64,000 nt of DNA from Deltaproteobacteria bacterium (GTDB lineage Bacteria; Desulfobacterota; Desulfobacteria; Desulfobacterales; Desulfosarcinaceae): assembly GCA_021824175.1 (NCBI GenBank), contig JAKALP010000014.1, positions 96,333 to 160,332 of the forward strand, given 5' to 3'. How positions within the stretch are numbered: position 1 is the stretch's first letter; the number at the start of each line of letters is the position of its first letter. Positions 9,454-18,459 of the stretch are shown piece by piece. Under the pieces are notes generated by a model that did no database searches, was not told the origin of the DNA, and saw only the letters and a program-made list of their open reading frames with translations. Position numbers and translations under genes: made by a program.

Positions 9454-10929
9454 ATGAAGATCGTCTTGCTAAATACCCCCTTTCTTCCCATGTACTCCCG
9501 AGCTTCACGCAGCCCCGCGGTTACTAAAAGTTCGACCCTGTACTATCCGCTCTGGCTGGCCTACGCCACGGGAGTGCTGGAAAAAGCCGGTCATGAGGTG
9601 CGCCTGATCGATGCGCCCGCCTTTGATTATTCAAAGGAGGAAGTGTGCCGGATTATTGAATCTTTCGAGCCCCGCCTGGTGGTGGTGGATACCACCACGG
9701 GCTCTATTCAGAACGACCTTGAAGTGGCCGCTGCCATCAAGGCGCGCAGCGGTGCTTTTATTGTATTGGTAGGTACTCATGCCACCGCGCTGCCGGAAGA
9801 AGTATTGGAACAATGCCCGGCGGCCGATGCCGTGGCCAGGGGGGAGTACGACTATATCCTCAAATCCCTGGCCGAAGTTCTGGGGCGCGATGGCGGCTTG
9901 GCGGAAGTCTACGGGCTGACCTATAGACAAGGCGGCGAAATCAAAACCAATCCAGTCATGGATAAAATCGAGGACCTGGATGAAATCCCCTTTGTGGCCG
10001 AAGTGTATAAAAGACATCTCGATCCAGTCATCCATCGCTATTTTTACGGCGCCAATCGCCATCCGGTCATGACCATTGTCAGCGGCCGCGGCTGCCCCTA
10101 CAAATGCTGTTACTGCGTCTATCCACAGGTGATGCAGGGCCACAAGTACCGTCTGCGCTCCGTTGAGAAAGTGGTGGCGGAAATGGTTTATATCCGCGAG
10201 ACCTTTCCCCATGTCAAAGAAATATTCATCGAAGACGATACCTTGACGGTGAACAAAGCCCGAGTGGTGGCGCTGTGCAAGGAGATCATCAAAAGAAAGC
10301 TCAAGGTGACCTGGTCAGCCAACTCCCGGGCCCAGGCCGATCTGGAGACCTTGAAAATCATGAAAAAAGCCGGATGCCGCTTGTTGTGCGTGGGATATGA
10401 AAGCGGCGATCAAAAGGTTCTGGATGCGCTTGGAAAGAAGTTAAGAATTGAAGAGATTCATGAATTCACACGCCATGCCAAGAAAGCCGGCATCCTGATT
10501 CACGGTTGCTTCCTGGTGGGCAATCCGGGTGAAACCAAAGACTCTTTGAGGATGACCCTGGATATGGCCAAGAAGCTCAATCCGGATACGGCTCAATTTT
10601 ATCCCATCATGGTCTACCCCGGCACGCGCGCCTATCACTGGGCCAAAAGCAATGGTTTTCTATTAACGGAAGATTTCTCCCAATGGTTGACACCCGAGGG
10701 TTTGCACCACAGTGTGGTTTCCACCCCGGAGGTCAGCCGCGAAGAATTGGTGGCGTGGGCAGACAATGCTCGCCGCGAGTTCTATCTGCGTCCCGCGTTT
10801 GTTGTGGCAAAGATATATCAGGCCCTGCGTTTTCCTGAAGAGATCAGCCGCTTGTCGCGCGGATTCTTATCTTTGATCAAGTTTATTTTCCGTCATGAGA
10901 AGGTCAATGAATGCCCATCCTGCAAATAA
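9454..10929 (+). CDS. B12-binding-domain radical SAM enzyme
   Basis: 491 residues from ATG 9454 (MKIVLLNTPF), which has an AGGAG site at 9443-9447; an upstream frame opening at 9364 adds non-family residues. Residues 1-150 resemble a cobalamin-binding Rossmann domain (strand 'KIVLLNTPF', later 'LVVVDTTTGS', 'IVLVGTHATALPEE'). The SAM-radical iron-sulfur motif is C214-x3-C218-x2-C221 in 'GRGCPYKCCYC', followed by 'FIEDDTLT' and 'WSANSRAQADLETL', typical of the MiaB/B12-radical SAM superfamily. Members often methylate unactivated carbons or rearrange carbon skeletons. Within this locus it may modify a sugar or lipid carrier; the substrate is unknown. It overlaps the next gene by 35 bp. Confidence 0.85.
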   Translation: MKIVLLNTPFLPMYSRASRSPAVTKSSTLYYPLWLAYATGVLEKAGHEVRLIDAPAFDYSKEEVCRIIESFEPRLVVVDTTTGSIQNDLEVAAAIKARSGAFIVLVGTHATALPEEVLEQCPAADAVARGEYDYILKSLAEVLGRDGGLAEVYGLTYRQGGEIKTNPVMDKIEDLDEIPFVAEVYKRHLDPVIHRYFYGANRHPVMTIVSGRGCPYKCCYCVYPQVMQGHKYRLRSVEKVVAEMVYIRETFPHVKEIFIEDDTLTVNKARVVALCKEIIKRKLKVTWSANSRAQADLETLKIMKKAGCRLLCVGYESGDQKVLDALGKKLRIEEIHEFTRHAKKAGILIHGCFLVGNPGETKDSLRMTLDMAKKLNPDTAQFYPIMVYPGTRAYHWAKSNGFLLTEDFSQWLTPEGLHHSVVSTPEVSREELVAWADNARREFYLRPAFVVAKIYQALRFPEEISRLSRGFLSLIKFIFRHEKVNECPSCK

Positions 10930-11968
10930 CCCGATGATTTCGGTCATAATCCCGGCGTATAATGCCGAAAAGACCATTGCGGCCTGTCTGGAGAGCCTGA
11001 TCAGGCAATCCTTGCCTGTCACGGCGTATGAGGTCATCGTGGTCGATGATGGTTCATCGGATGCCACGGCCCAAATCATCCAACGCTTCCCCGTCACCCT
11101 GATACGGCAAAAGAATCAAGGTCCGGCGGCGGCCCGCAATGCCGGGGCTGAAGCAGCGCGGGGGGATATCATTGTTTTTACGGACTCCGATTGCGAGCTG
11201 GAGGAACTTTTTCTTTTCAATATCACCCGCCCATTTGCCGATCCCGCTATCGCCGGGGTGCAAGGACGCTATCAGACTCGACAGAAATCGTTAACCGCCC
11301 GGTTCTGCCAATATGAAATCGAAGAGCGCTATGAAATTTACCAGCGATCGCGCTACATCACCATGATCGGCACCTATGCGGCCGCTTTTCGCCGGCAAAT
11401 CTTCCTGGACAATGGCAAATTCGACACGCGCTTTCCCATTGCCTCGGGAGAAGATTTTGCTTTTTCCGGCCGGTTGGCCGCGCAAGGATATAAACTCGTG
11501 TTTGTTCCAGATGCGGTTTGCTTTCATCGGCATCCTGAAACAGTAAAGAAATATTTCCGGCAGAAGTATTTCAGGGCCTACTGGCGCAATCTGCTCTATA
11601 AATTGAATTCCAAGGCGATTCTCCAGGATCGCTACACGCCGCAGATCCTTAAACTGCAAACCCTGTTTTTGCTGGTCAGCCCCTTGTTCGTCTTTTTCCT
11701 GGTAATCCTTGGATTGCGAAGCGGTTATGAGCTTCCGTCGGCGCTTCTGGCACTGTGGATGCTGTTCTTCACAGCCTCCACCCTGCCCCTGGGTCGGCTT
11801 ACCTGGAAGCATTCTCCGTCCGTGGCCCTGTGGGTGCCGCTGTTTGCTTTGATCCGGGCCGCGGCCCTGTCGTCCGGGCTGGTGCATGGGTTTTGGTCGC
11901 AAAATGTCATTGATCGGATTAAAAACGTGAGGAACCATGTGTTCAGCAAGCCCCGCTACGAAAATTGA
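10895..11968 (+). CDS. GT2 family glycosyltransferase with C-terminal membrane segments
   Basis: 357 residues; ATG 10895 or 10907 are both possible and lie inside the end of the radical SAM gene. The GT-A domain is complete: 'ISVIIPAYNAEKTIAACLESL', 'VIVVDDGSSD', 'GPAAARNAGAEAARGDIIVFTDSDCEL' (DxD as DSD) and 'IASGEDFAFSGRLAAQGYKL' (catalytic ED). About 60-100 C-terminal residues form two or three hydrophobic helices ('LFLLVSPLFVFFLVILGL' and beyond), so the enzyme is membrane-bound. It should extend the lipid-linked repeat. Its 3' end overlaps the following wzz gene by 32 bp. Confidence 0.88.
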   Translation: MRRSMNAHPANNPMISVIIPAYNAEKTIAACLESLIRQSLPVTAYEVIVVDDGSSDATAQIIQRFPVTLIRQKNQGPAAARNAGAEAARGDIIVFTDSDCELEELFLFNITRPFADPAIAGVQGRYQTRQKSLTARFCQYEIEERYEIYQRSRYITMIGTYAAAFRRQIFLDNGKFDTRFPIASGEDFAFSGRLAAQGYKLVFVPDAVCFHRHPETVKKYFRQKYFRAYWRNLLYKLNSKAILQDRYTPQILKLQTLFLLVSPLFVFFLVILGLRSGYELPSALLALWMLFFTASTLPLGRLTWKHSPSVALWVPLFALIRAAALSSGLVHGFWSQNVIDRIKNVRNHVFSKPRYEN

Positions 11969-12974
11969 TTCCCAACCGCTTCCGCCTGGCGCCCCTTATC
12001 CGTACGCGGAAGAAGATGAAATCAATGTGCTTGGATTTCTAGTGATTATTTTGAAATACAAATACATGATCGTCGCGGCGGTATTTTTGGCGGGCTTGCT
12101 GGCCGTCATTCTCAGCCTGATGATGGATAACCAATACCGGTCCGAGGCCACCATCAGTCTGCGGGAGGAGCAGACCAATCCTTCGCCCCTGGGCGCCCTG
12201 GGCGGGCTGGGCGGGCTGGTCGCCAGTCAATTGGGTTTGGGTGGCGCCGGGTCCCTGGACAAGCTCGAGGTGGTCCTAAAGAGCCGCGATCTTTCAACCC
12301 GCATTATTCAAAAATATGAATTACTTCCCATTTTGTTTCCCGAAGCCTGGGATGCCAAGAATAAGCGTTGGCGCGCCGAGGCTCCGCCCTCCATGCAGGA
12401 CGCCCTGATCATTCTTCAGAGTTTGCTTTCCGTCAGCGCCGACTCCAAGAAGAACACCATGATGGTGGGGATCGAGTACAAAGATCCCGAACTGGCCAAA
12501 ACCCTGGTTGGGTATTATCTATCCGAACTGAGCAATTCCATGCGCGAAGAGGTGATCCGGGACGCCTCCGAAAATATGCGCTTTTTCACTGAGCAGCTCC
12601 AAAAGACCGGCGATGCCATGTTGAAGGAAAAAATCTACGTGCTCATGGCCAAAGAGGTTGAAAAGGAGACATTCGCCAAGGCTCAAAAATACTACGGGTT
12701 TCTGGTGGTGGACCCACCCCTGGCGCCTGATCCCGATAAGAAGATCAGTCCCAAGCGCAGCATGATCTGTATTCTATCCGTAATGGCCACCTTCTTTGGT
12801 TCCTGCTCCATGGCATTACTGCTCGAGTTTCTGAGCAACCTCAAAACCAAGACCCCTGAATATTACCAGCAAATTATCGCTGGTCTGAAGGGGTGGCGTA
12901 TACCTAACGGCGCTCTATTTAGTACTTTGAAGTCGCATTTTTTCCCTAATGTTCCGTCGGCAAAGGGTCGATAA
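11937..12974 (+). CDS. Wzz-type chain length determinant protein
   Basis: 345 residues from ATG 11937 with a GAGG site just upstream. Helix 1 lies at about residues 40-62 ('YMIVAAVFLAGLLAVILSL') and helix 2 near residue 270 ('ICILSVMATFFGSCSMALLLEF'), preceded by the Pro-rich 'PPLAPDPDKKISPKR' segment of polysaccharide co-polymerases. The periplasmic part is only about 200 residues, with a Gly/Leu-rich stretch 'GALGGLGGLVASQLGLGG' near residue 85 as in many Wzz proteins. There is no C-terminal tyrosine-kinase domain. It should set the chain length made by the Wzy-like polymerase. Confidence 0.9.
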   Translation: MCSASPATKIDSQPLPPGAPYPYAEEDEINVLGFLVIILKYKYMIVAAVFLAGLLAVILSLMMDNQYRSEATISLREEQTNPSPLGALGGLGGLVASQLGLGGAGSLDKLEVVLKSRDLSTRIIQKYELLPILFPEAWDAKNKRWRAEAPPSMQDALIILQSLLSVSADSKKNTMMVGIEYKDPELAKTLVGYYLSELSNSMREEVIRDASENMRFFTEQLQKTGDAMLKEKIYVLMAKEVEKETFAKAQKYYGFLVVDPPLAPDPDKKISPKRSMICILSVMATFFGSCSMALLLEFLSNLKTKTPEYYQQIIAGLKGWRIPNGALFSTLKSHFFPNVPSAKGR

Positions 12975-13142
12975 CTGGATTGAACCAGAGTCAGGAATTC
13001 CTTCGAAAGTGCTTCCGTATTGATCTCATCGCCCATGCGCTCTACCAGACGACTCTTGGATGACAGGCCGATGGCATGAGTCCAGGCCCAATGGGCCAGA
13101 CCTACGGCCGGATATCCTTTGCCGCGGGGGTCAGTGCAGCTT
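12975..13142 (-). pseudogene. Possible gene remnant on the reverse strand between wzz and the initiating transferase
   Basis: This 168-bp gap has no + strand gene. On the - strand it is open throughout and reads as protein-like sequence (including 'GYPAVGLAHWAWTHAIGL' and 'INTEALSKEFLTLVQSS') with balanced composition. The open frame continues into the antisense of both flanking genes, so it cannot be an intact gene. I do not recognise the family. It may be the leftover of a gene replaced by recombination, or chance. Confidence 0.25.
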
Positions 13143-14786
13143 ATGATGTCTAACCTATTAACAGCGATTATATCTCTTTTTCTCTTAAGCCTGGGGGCTA
13201 CGCTGGTAATTACCCCATTGATTAAGGGGCTGGCCAATCGCTGCCAATGTCTGGATGCCCCCTCAACCCGTAAAGTCCATTGCACGCCCATGCCCCGTCT
13301 CGGCGGCGTGGCCATCTATTTGGGGGTTCTGGTTGCGTTTGGCTACTATCAGATCTTCCCTGACCCAACGGTTTCGATTGTATTCCATAAGCCCTACATC
13401 CTTTGGTTGTTATTGGGTTCATCGCTGATCTTCATGCTCGGCCTCTACGATGATGTCCGGGGTTTGAGCCCTGTGTTCAAATTTGGGATCCAAGTGGTGG
13501 CCGCAATCATCGCTTTTTATGGTGGAATCCGGATCGTCAAGTTCGAGCTGCCCTGGGGCCAGACGATCTACTTCCAAGACTCCTCACTGTTCATCACCAT
13601 TTTCTGGTTTCTGTTGGTCATCAACGCCATCAACCTGATCGACGGTCTCGATGGGCTGGCCGCGGGCGTGGGAATTTTTGCCTCCCTGACCCTGACGGTG
13701 ACCGGCCTGATGAGCGAGCAAACGGCTGTGCCCATGATGTTGGCGGCCCTGGCCGGAGCCTGCATGGGTTTCCTGCGCTACAATTTTAATCCCGCCTCAA
13801 TCTTTATGGGCGATTCCGGCAGTTATTTCTTAGGCTACATGCTGGCGGCCTTGAGCATTCCAGGGACCATGAAAAGCGAAGCAACCGTGGCGATATTGAT
13901 CCCCATCATCGCCTTGGGCGTTCCCTTGATGGATACACTGCTGGCGCCTTTGCGGCGATTCATAGTGGGCAAGAAGCTATTCCAGCCCGATCGCAATCAT
14001 ATCCATCACCGATTGCTCCAATTGGGGTTATCGCACCGCAGTGCAGTTCTGGTGATCTATGCGGCCACCGTAGTGCTGGGCTTGATTGCGATCATCGGCA
14101 TACATACCAAAAAAAGCTACTCGGAGATCTTTTTACTGCTTCTGGGGCTGATCCTTTTTCTGGCCGTGCGCAAGCTAGGCTATTTGGAGTATTTCGCCGT
14201 GGATAAAATCTTTGGCTATTTGCGTGATGTCACCGATGCATTGGGTTTGAAAAAAGACCGCCGTACCTTCTTAGGGCGGCAAATCGCCATTAAAGAGGCC
14301 CAAACCCCTGATGCCATGTGGCAAGCCATTGTGGATGCCATGGCGCTGGTGGATATCGATTGCGCCGAAATTCATTTGAAAGGCAATGGGATCAACATCG
14401 ACTGGTTCAGCTCTTTCAACTGGTGCAAATCCCCTGGCAGCCCGATCGCCGGAGAGACGACCAACTGCGTGCTCTCGTTGACCCTGCCCCTGGTCAACCA
14501 TCAGAATCATGGGATGCTGCACGTAAGGAAAGATCTTGGACGCAGCCCGCTTGGCCAGCACACGCTCAGACGCATCGAGCAACTCCGGCGCAGCGTGGTG
14601 GATCGGTTGTCACAGTTCGAAAAGGATGCCCAGCGCGTGCCCGCTGGCGCCTACCAGCCGTTGCGGAATTTTTCGATACTATCTGCCGCGGATAGTGGTC
14701 AGCCCGTGGGTGCCATGGATGCCGCCCCCGCACACGCTTTCCAAAGGCCCGTGGGCAGGTCCGGACGCGCGGCAGTCTCCCAATAG
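13143..14786 (+). CDS. Undecaprenyl-phosphate glycosyl-1-phosphate transferase (WecA/TagO type) with extra C-terminal domain
   Basis: 547 residues from ATG 13143 (or 13146). The first ~345 residues form the polytopic WecA/MraY fold: 'DAPSTRKVHCTPMPRLGGVAIY', 'LYDDVRGLSP', 'NLIDGLDGLAAGV', 'FMGDSGSYFLGY' and the cytoplasmic 'DRNHIHHRLLQLGLSHR' loop that selects GlcNAc-1-P-like substrates. It should start repeat-unit synthesis on undecaprenyl phosphate. WecA proteins usually end near residue 360; here about 190 more residues follow (from 'FGYLRDVTDALGLKKDRR') that are soluble and of unrecognised fold. The last ~30 residues are Ala/Pro-rich. Confidence 0.88.
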   Translation: MMSNLLTAIISLFLLSLGATLVITPLIKGLANRCQCLDAPSTRKVHCTPMPRLGGVAIYLGVLVAFGYYQIFPDPTVSIVFHKPYILWLLLGSSLIFMLGLYDDVRGLSPVFKFGIQVVAAIIAFYGGIRIVKFELPWGQTIYFQDSSLFITIFWFLLVINAINLIDGLDGLAAGVGIFASLTLTVTGLMSEQTAVPMMLAALAGACMGFLRYNFNPASIFMGDSGSYFLGYMLAALSIPGTMKSEATVAILIPIIALGVPLMDTLLAPLRRFIVGKKLFQPDRNHIHHRLLQLGLSHRSAVLVIYAATVVLGLIAIIGIHTKKSYSEIFLLLLGLILFLAVRKLGYLEYFAVDKIFGYLRDVTDALGLKKDRRTFLGRQIAIKEAQTPDAMWQAIVDAMALVDIDCAEIHLKGNGINIDWFSSFNWCKSPGSPIAGETTNCVLSLTLPLVNHQNHGMLHVRKDLGRSPLGQHTLRRIEQLRRSVVDRLSQFEKDAQRVPAGAYQPLRNFSILSAADSGQPVGAMDAAPAHAFQRPVGRSGRAAVSQ

Positions 14787-15128
14787 ATTCAGATCCGACC
14801 CTTGTCTTAATCCCCCGCCCTTTCTCAACTCAATTTCCATTGGATAAGGAAAACCTTATCCTTTATCGGGAAATTGACGGTTGACGATTCATTGACATTT
14901 CCGGCCGCCGGCCTTCCTCCCTCCAGACGCGATACTTTATCCAACCCATTACGATAAGCCATCCTTAAGCGACATATCGGTTTTTTTCTACTTCCCTTTG
15001 CATTTAGCACAATATCAAAAATCATCTTCCAAATGGCATGGATATTGAAGCTTGCCCATTGATAAAGTTTTTCCTGCGTAGATGAGGGAAAGCGCCATTA
15101 AGATCCATTGTTATCCATGAGGAGTTCC
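14787..15128 (+). other. Non-coding gap before the OPX gene
   Basis: No convincing gene is visible. The gap holds the hairpin at 14842-14861 and an AT-rich stretch (about 14980-15070) that probably carries the promoter for the export gene. I could not find well-spaced -35/-10 or -24/-12 boxes, so no promoter is called. Confidence 0.5.
14842..14861. terminator. Perfect 8-bp hairpin, possible weak terminator or operator
   Basis: GGATAAGG and CCTTATCC are exact inverted copies around an AAAA loop. The following 'TTTAT' is a poor U-tract, so termination is uncertain. A dyad operator for the downstream export genes is equally possible. It lies 55 bp after the transferase stop. Confidence 0.4.
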
Positions 15129-18100
15129 ATGGCCCAACGAATGCAAATCCTGCTCTGTGCGCTGGCGCTGCTCGCAATTGTGTCGGCAGCCGCCCCGCGC
15201 GTGCCCGTCCTATACGCCGCGGACATTACACCCGATATGATCAATCAGGCCAAACAGGCCGTCGATCAGGGATTGATAACGCCGGAGCAGGCTCGTCAGC
15301 TTCAACAGAAAGCGCTTTCCGGCACGCTGACACCGGATGAAATTGAAGCCGGTCGCCGGATGATGAAGGAACGATCCAATGTTACGGGTGAGCCGGCGGA
15401 AGGGCCGCCATCTCCTCCCAATCTCAAGCAATCGTCGGTAATGATCAACACTGGGCCGGGGCCGCGCGCCACGCAGCCTAAGGTCACCCCCCCTCTGCCG
15501 GATACACAACCGGCTGAAGTATCCCCAGACGCACAAAACCAGATGGATTCAGTCCCGGAACCCCCCATGAAGAGGGTTGTGGACGATATGGGTCCGGAAG
15601 CGAGTTTCGAGCAGCAGTATTTTAAAAAAGGCGATGGCCCGGAATATCCTGTCCTACCCCTGTTCGGGCATGATCTGTTCAATTCGGCGCCCAGCACCTT
15701 CGCCCCCATCAAGGATGTCCCTGTCTCCAATGACTACATCATCGGACCGGATGACGAACTCAAAGTACTGACCTGGGGCCTGATGGAGGCCACCTATACT
15801 TTGAGCGTGGATCGGGAAGGGAGCATCAACCTGCCCAAAATCGGGCGCCTGACCGTAGGCGGCATGACCTTCGGCGAAGTCAAAGAATTGATCAAAGCCA
15901 AACTCGAGGCCATGACCGGGGTCCAAGCTGGTGTTTCCATGGGAGCATTGCGCAGCATTCAGGTCATGGTGCTGGGAGAAGTCAAGTCGCCGGGGCTCTA
16001 CACCGTGAGTTCACTCTCAAGGGCAGCCAATGCCCTGCTGGCTTCCGGCGGCCCTACCCCGCTGGGTTCTTTGCGAAAAGTACAACTCAAGCGTGAAGGC
16101 AAAACAGTTGCGGTCCTGGATCTTTATGATTTTCTACTCAAAGGGGACACTTCCGTGGATGGCCGCCTGATGCCGGGTGATGTGATTTTCGTACCCCAGT
16201 GCGGACCACTGATCATGGTGTCGGGCAATGTCAAACGGCCGGCGGCCTATGAACTCAAGGAGTCGCTGACGCTCCAGACCGCCCTGGATCTGGCCGGTGG
16301 ATTCAGCCCGCGCGCCTCCAACCAGCGCATCCAGATCGAGCGTTCCCAGGATAATCGCTCCCAGGTAGTGGTAGACATCTCCCAGTCCCAACTGACGCAG
16401 CAAAAAGATATTCCCGTGCGCGACGGTGACCTGGTCCGGGTTTTCTCAATACTGCCCGATGCTGAAAATGCCGTATTCCTCTATGGTAATGTGCGCCGGC
16501 CGGGACGTTATGCTTTCCGGCCGGGGCTAAGACTGTCTGAATTGCTTCCCAACGTGGAGAGTCTGGAAGTAGATTCCTATTTTGACTACGCCCTCATTAA
16601 GCGCTATCGCTATTCAAATATGAAGGCGGAATTGATTCCTTTTAACCTGGGCGCGCTGGTGGTTAAGAGAGACTCCAGCCAAAATATGACTCTGGCGCCG
16701 CTGGATGAGGTCTATGTTTTTAAGAAAGATATGTTCCAGGATGCCGATTTCGCCGATGTTCAGGGCCAAGTCCGGCGGCCGGGGCGTTTTTATATCCAGG
16801 ACATGAAGGTTCGCGACCTGATCCTGAAAGCCGGCGATCTGAGCCGCGACGCTTATCTCAATAAGGGCGAGATCATCCGCATTGACGCCCAGCGCAATCG
16901 GCACACCCTCTATTTCAACGTAGGCCTGGCCATGAGCGGCGATGAGAAGAACAATCTACCAATGCAAAACGAAGATCGGCTGGTCATCCACTCCGTCTGG
17001 GAAGATCAGTGGAAAGAGATGGTCACCATCCAGGGTGAAGTAAAAGATCCGGGCGAATATCCCCTGACGGCCAACATGCGGCTGACCGACCTGATTTTCA
17101 AGGCCGGCAGCTTCACCCGCAATGCTTACCTGAACATCGGGCACCTTTATCGAACCGATGGGCGCACTCAGCAAAAGACCATTTATACTTTTGACTTGTC
17201 TAAAGCATTGCAGGGCGATGAATCGCAAAATCTGCTGCTCCAGGACCAGGACCAGGTCGTGGTTCACAGCATCAGTGAATATGTGGCTCAGTATACGGTT
17301 TCGGCCCAGGGGCTGGTTAACCTGCCGGGCGAATACCCCTATGCCGCCAACATGACCATCAGGGATCTTTTGATTGTGGCCGGCAATGTCAAGGATGCAG
17401 CCTACAAGGAAGAAGCCGAACTGGTTCGTTTTACCATCGCAGCCGGCAAGTCCGTAGAGACTTCGGTGATAAAGTTCAACATCAACCGCGCCATGGCGGG
17501 CAATCCCGAAGATAACAAGCTGCTCAAACCCATGGATGTGGTCACGGTCAAAGCCATTCCCGACTGGTGGGACAAGAAGAAAACCGTGACCATCTCCGGA
17601 GAGGTCTACTTCCCGGGAACCTATCAGATCCGCAAGGAAGAGCGTCTTAGCGATATTATCGCCCGGGCCGGCGGGTTTACCGAGTATGCTTACTTGTACG
17701 GTGCAGTGTTCACGCGCGAAACCGTCAAATCCGTCCAAAAAGAACGTTTAGTGGACCTCTCCAAACGGTTGGAAACCGAGGTGGCCCGCGCAACCTCCAC
17801 GGAGGTCCAGACCGCGCTGTCGCCGGAAGATGTATCGGCCCAGAATCAGTTTGTATCCAGCCAGAAAATATTGTTGGAGAAGCTCAAGACGGTTGAACCA
17901 ACCGGACGAGTAGTAGTCAAACTGAAGCCTGTATCGGAATTAGCGCAGAGCAGCGAAAATCTGGTCCTCGAAGGCGGCGACTCACTCCATATACCCAGAA
18001 AACCCAGCACCATCAATGTCTTGGGCGCCGTCTACAATCCAACGGCCTTGGCCTTCGATGACCAGCAAAAAGATTTAGGCCATTACCTCTCCATGACGGG

Positions 18101-18341
18101 CGGGCCCACCGAGAATGCCGAGAAGGAATCGATGTATGTGGTGCAGGCCAATGGAACGGTGGTCAGCAGCCAGAAGACGGCCTGGTGGAGTGATTTCGAA
18201 AGTACCGATTTAAGCCCCGGAGATACCATTTTGGTACCGGAACGCATCGTACGGCCCAGTTATATGCGCGACTTTAAGGATATCACCCAGATACTCTACC
18301 AGATCGCCACCACGGCCGGGGTGACGGCGTTGTTGTTCTAG
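15129..18341 (+). CDS. Giant outer-membrane polysaccharide export (OPX, Wza-like) protein with eight SLBB repeats
   Basis: 1070 residues from ATG 15129, which has a GAGGAG site at 15119-15124; an in-frame TTG at 15108 is less likely. A signal peptide (about residues 1-30, ending near 'VLYAAD') leads into a Pro-rich linker. A poly_export domain follows at about 200-270 ('DYIIGPDDELKV'), then eight SLBB beta-grasp units from about 276 to 1000, each with a V-x-G-x-V-x-x-P-G-x-Y pattern and several ending in 'AGxxxxxAY'. The last residues 'ILYQIATTAGVTALLF' resemble the amphipathic outer-membrane helix of Wza. Wza has about 380 residues and far fewer SLBB units, so this protein could span much of the periplasm. 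Confidence 0.9.
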   Translation: MAQRMQILLCALALLAIVSAAAPRVPVLYAADITPDMINQAKQAVDQGLITPEQARQLQQKALSGTLTPDEIEAGRRMMKERSNVTGEPAEGPPSPPNLKQSSVMINTGPGPRATQPKVTPPLPDTQPAEVSPDAQNQMDSVPEPPMKRVVDDMGPEASFEQQYFKKGDGPEYPVLPLFGHDLFNSAPSTFAPIKDVPVSNDYIIGPDDELKVLTWGLMEATYTLSVDREGSINLPKIGRLTVGGMTFGEVKELIKAKLEAMTGVQAGVSMGALRSIQVMVLGEVKSPGLYTVSSLSRAANALLASGGPTPLGSLRKVQLKREGKTVAVLDLYDFLLKGDTSVDGRLMPGDVIFVPQCGPLIMVSGNVKRPAAYELKESLTLQTALDLAGGFSPRASNQRIQIERSQDNRSQVVVDISQSQLTQQKDIPVRDGDLVRVFSILPDAENAVFLYGNVRRPGRYAFRPGLRLSELLPNVESLEVDSYFDYALIKRYRYSNMKAELIPFNLGALVVKRDSSQNMTLAPLDEVYVFKKDMFQDADFADVQGQVRRPGRFYIQDMKVRDLILKAGDLSRDAYLNKGEIIRIDAQRNRHTLYFNVGLAMSGDEKNNLPMQNEDRLVIHSVWEDQWKEMVTIQGEVKDPGEYPLTANMRLTDLIFKAGSFTRNAYLNIGHLYRTDGRTQQKTIYTFDLSKALQGDESQNLLLQDQDQVVVHSISEYVAQYTVSAQGLVNLPGEYPYAANMTIRDLLIVAGNVKDAAYKEEAELVRFTIAAGKSVETSVIKFNINRAMAGNPEDNKLLKPMDVVTVKAIPDWWDKKKTVTISGEVYFPGTYQIRKEERLSDIIARAGGFTEYAYLYGAVFTRETVKSVQKERLVDLSKRLETEVARATSTEVQTALSPEDVSAQNQFVSSQKILLEKLKTVEPTGRVVVKLKPVSELAQSSENLVLEGGDSLHIPRKPSTINVLGAVYNPTALAFDDQQKDLGHYLSMTGGPTENAEKESMYVVQANGTVVSSQKTAWWSDFESTDLSPGDTILVPERIVRPSYMRDFKDITQILYQIATTAGVTALLF

Positions 18342-18357
18342 TTTAAGGTCATGTAAT

Positions 18358-18440
18358 CAGAAGACAGAATTCAGTAGTCAGAAGAAAAATGATTCTAAGG
18401 CTCTTCTGAATTCTGACTTCTGACTCCTGACTTCTGACTG
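18358..18440. repeat. Palindromic intergenic repeat with tandem TCTGACT-like units
   Basis: Bases 18358-18374 (CAGAAGACAGAATTCAG) and 18406-18422 are inverted copies with one mismatch. The right arm continues into tandem 'CTGACTTCTGACTCCTGACT' units to 18440. It fills the gap between the OPX gene and the next outer-membrane protein gene. It has no U-tract and looks like a dispersed repeat rather than a terminator. Confidence 0.7.
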
Positions 18441-18459
18441 CAAAATTCCGGTACATAAT

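Noticed and set aside
15030..15060. Sigma54-like TGGCAT...TTGC
   Set aside because: The spacing between the GG and GC elements is too long for a -24/-12 promoter.
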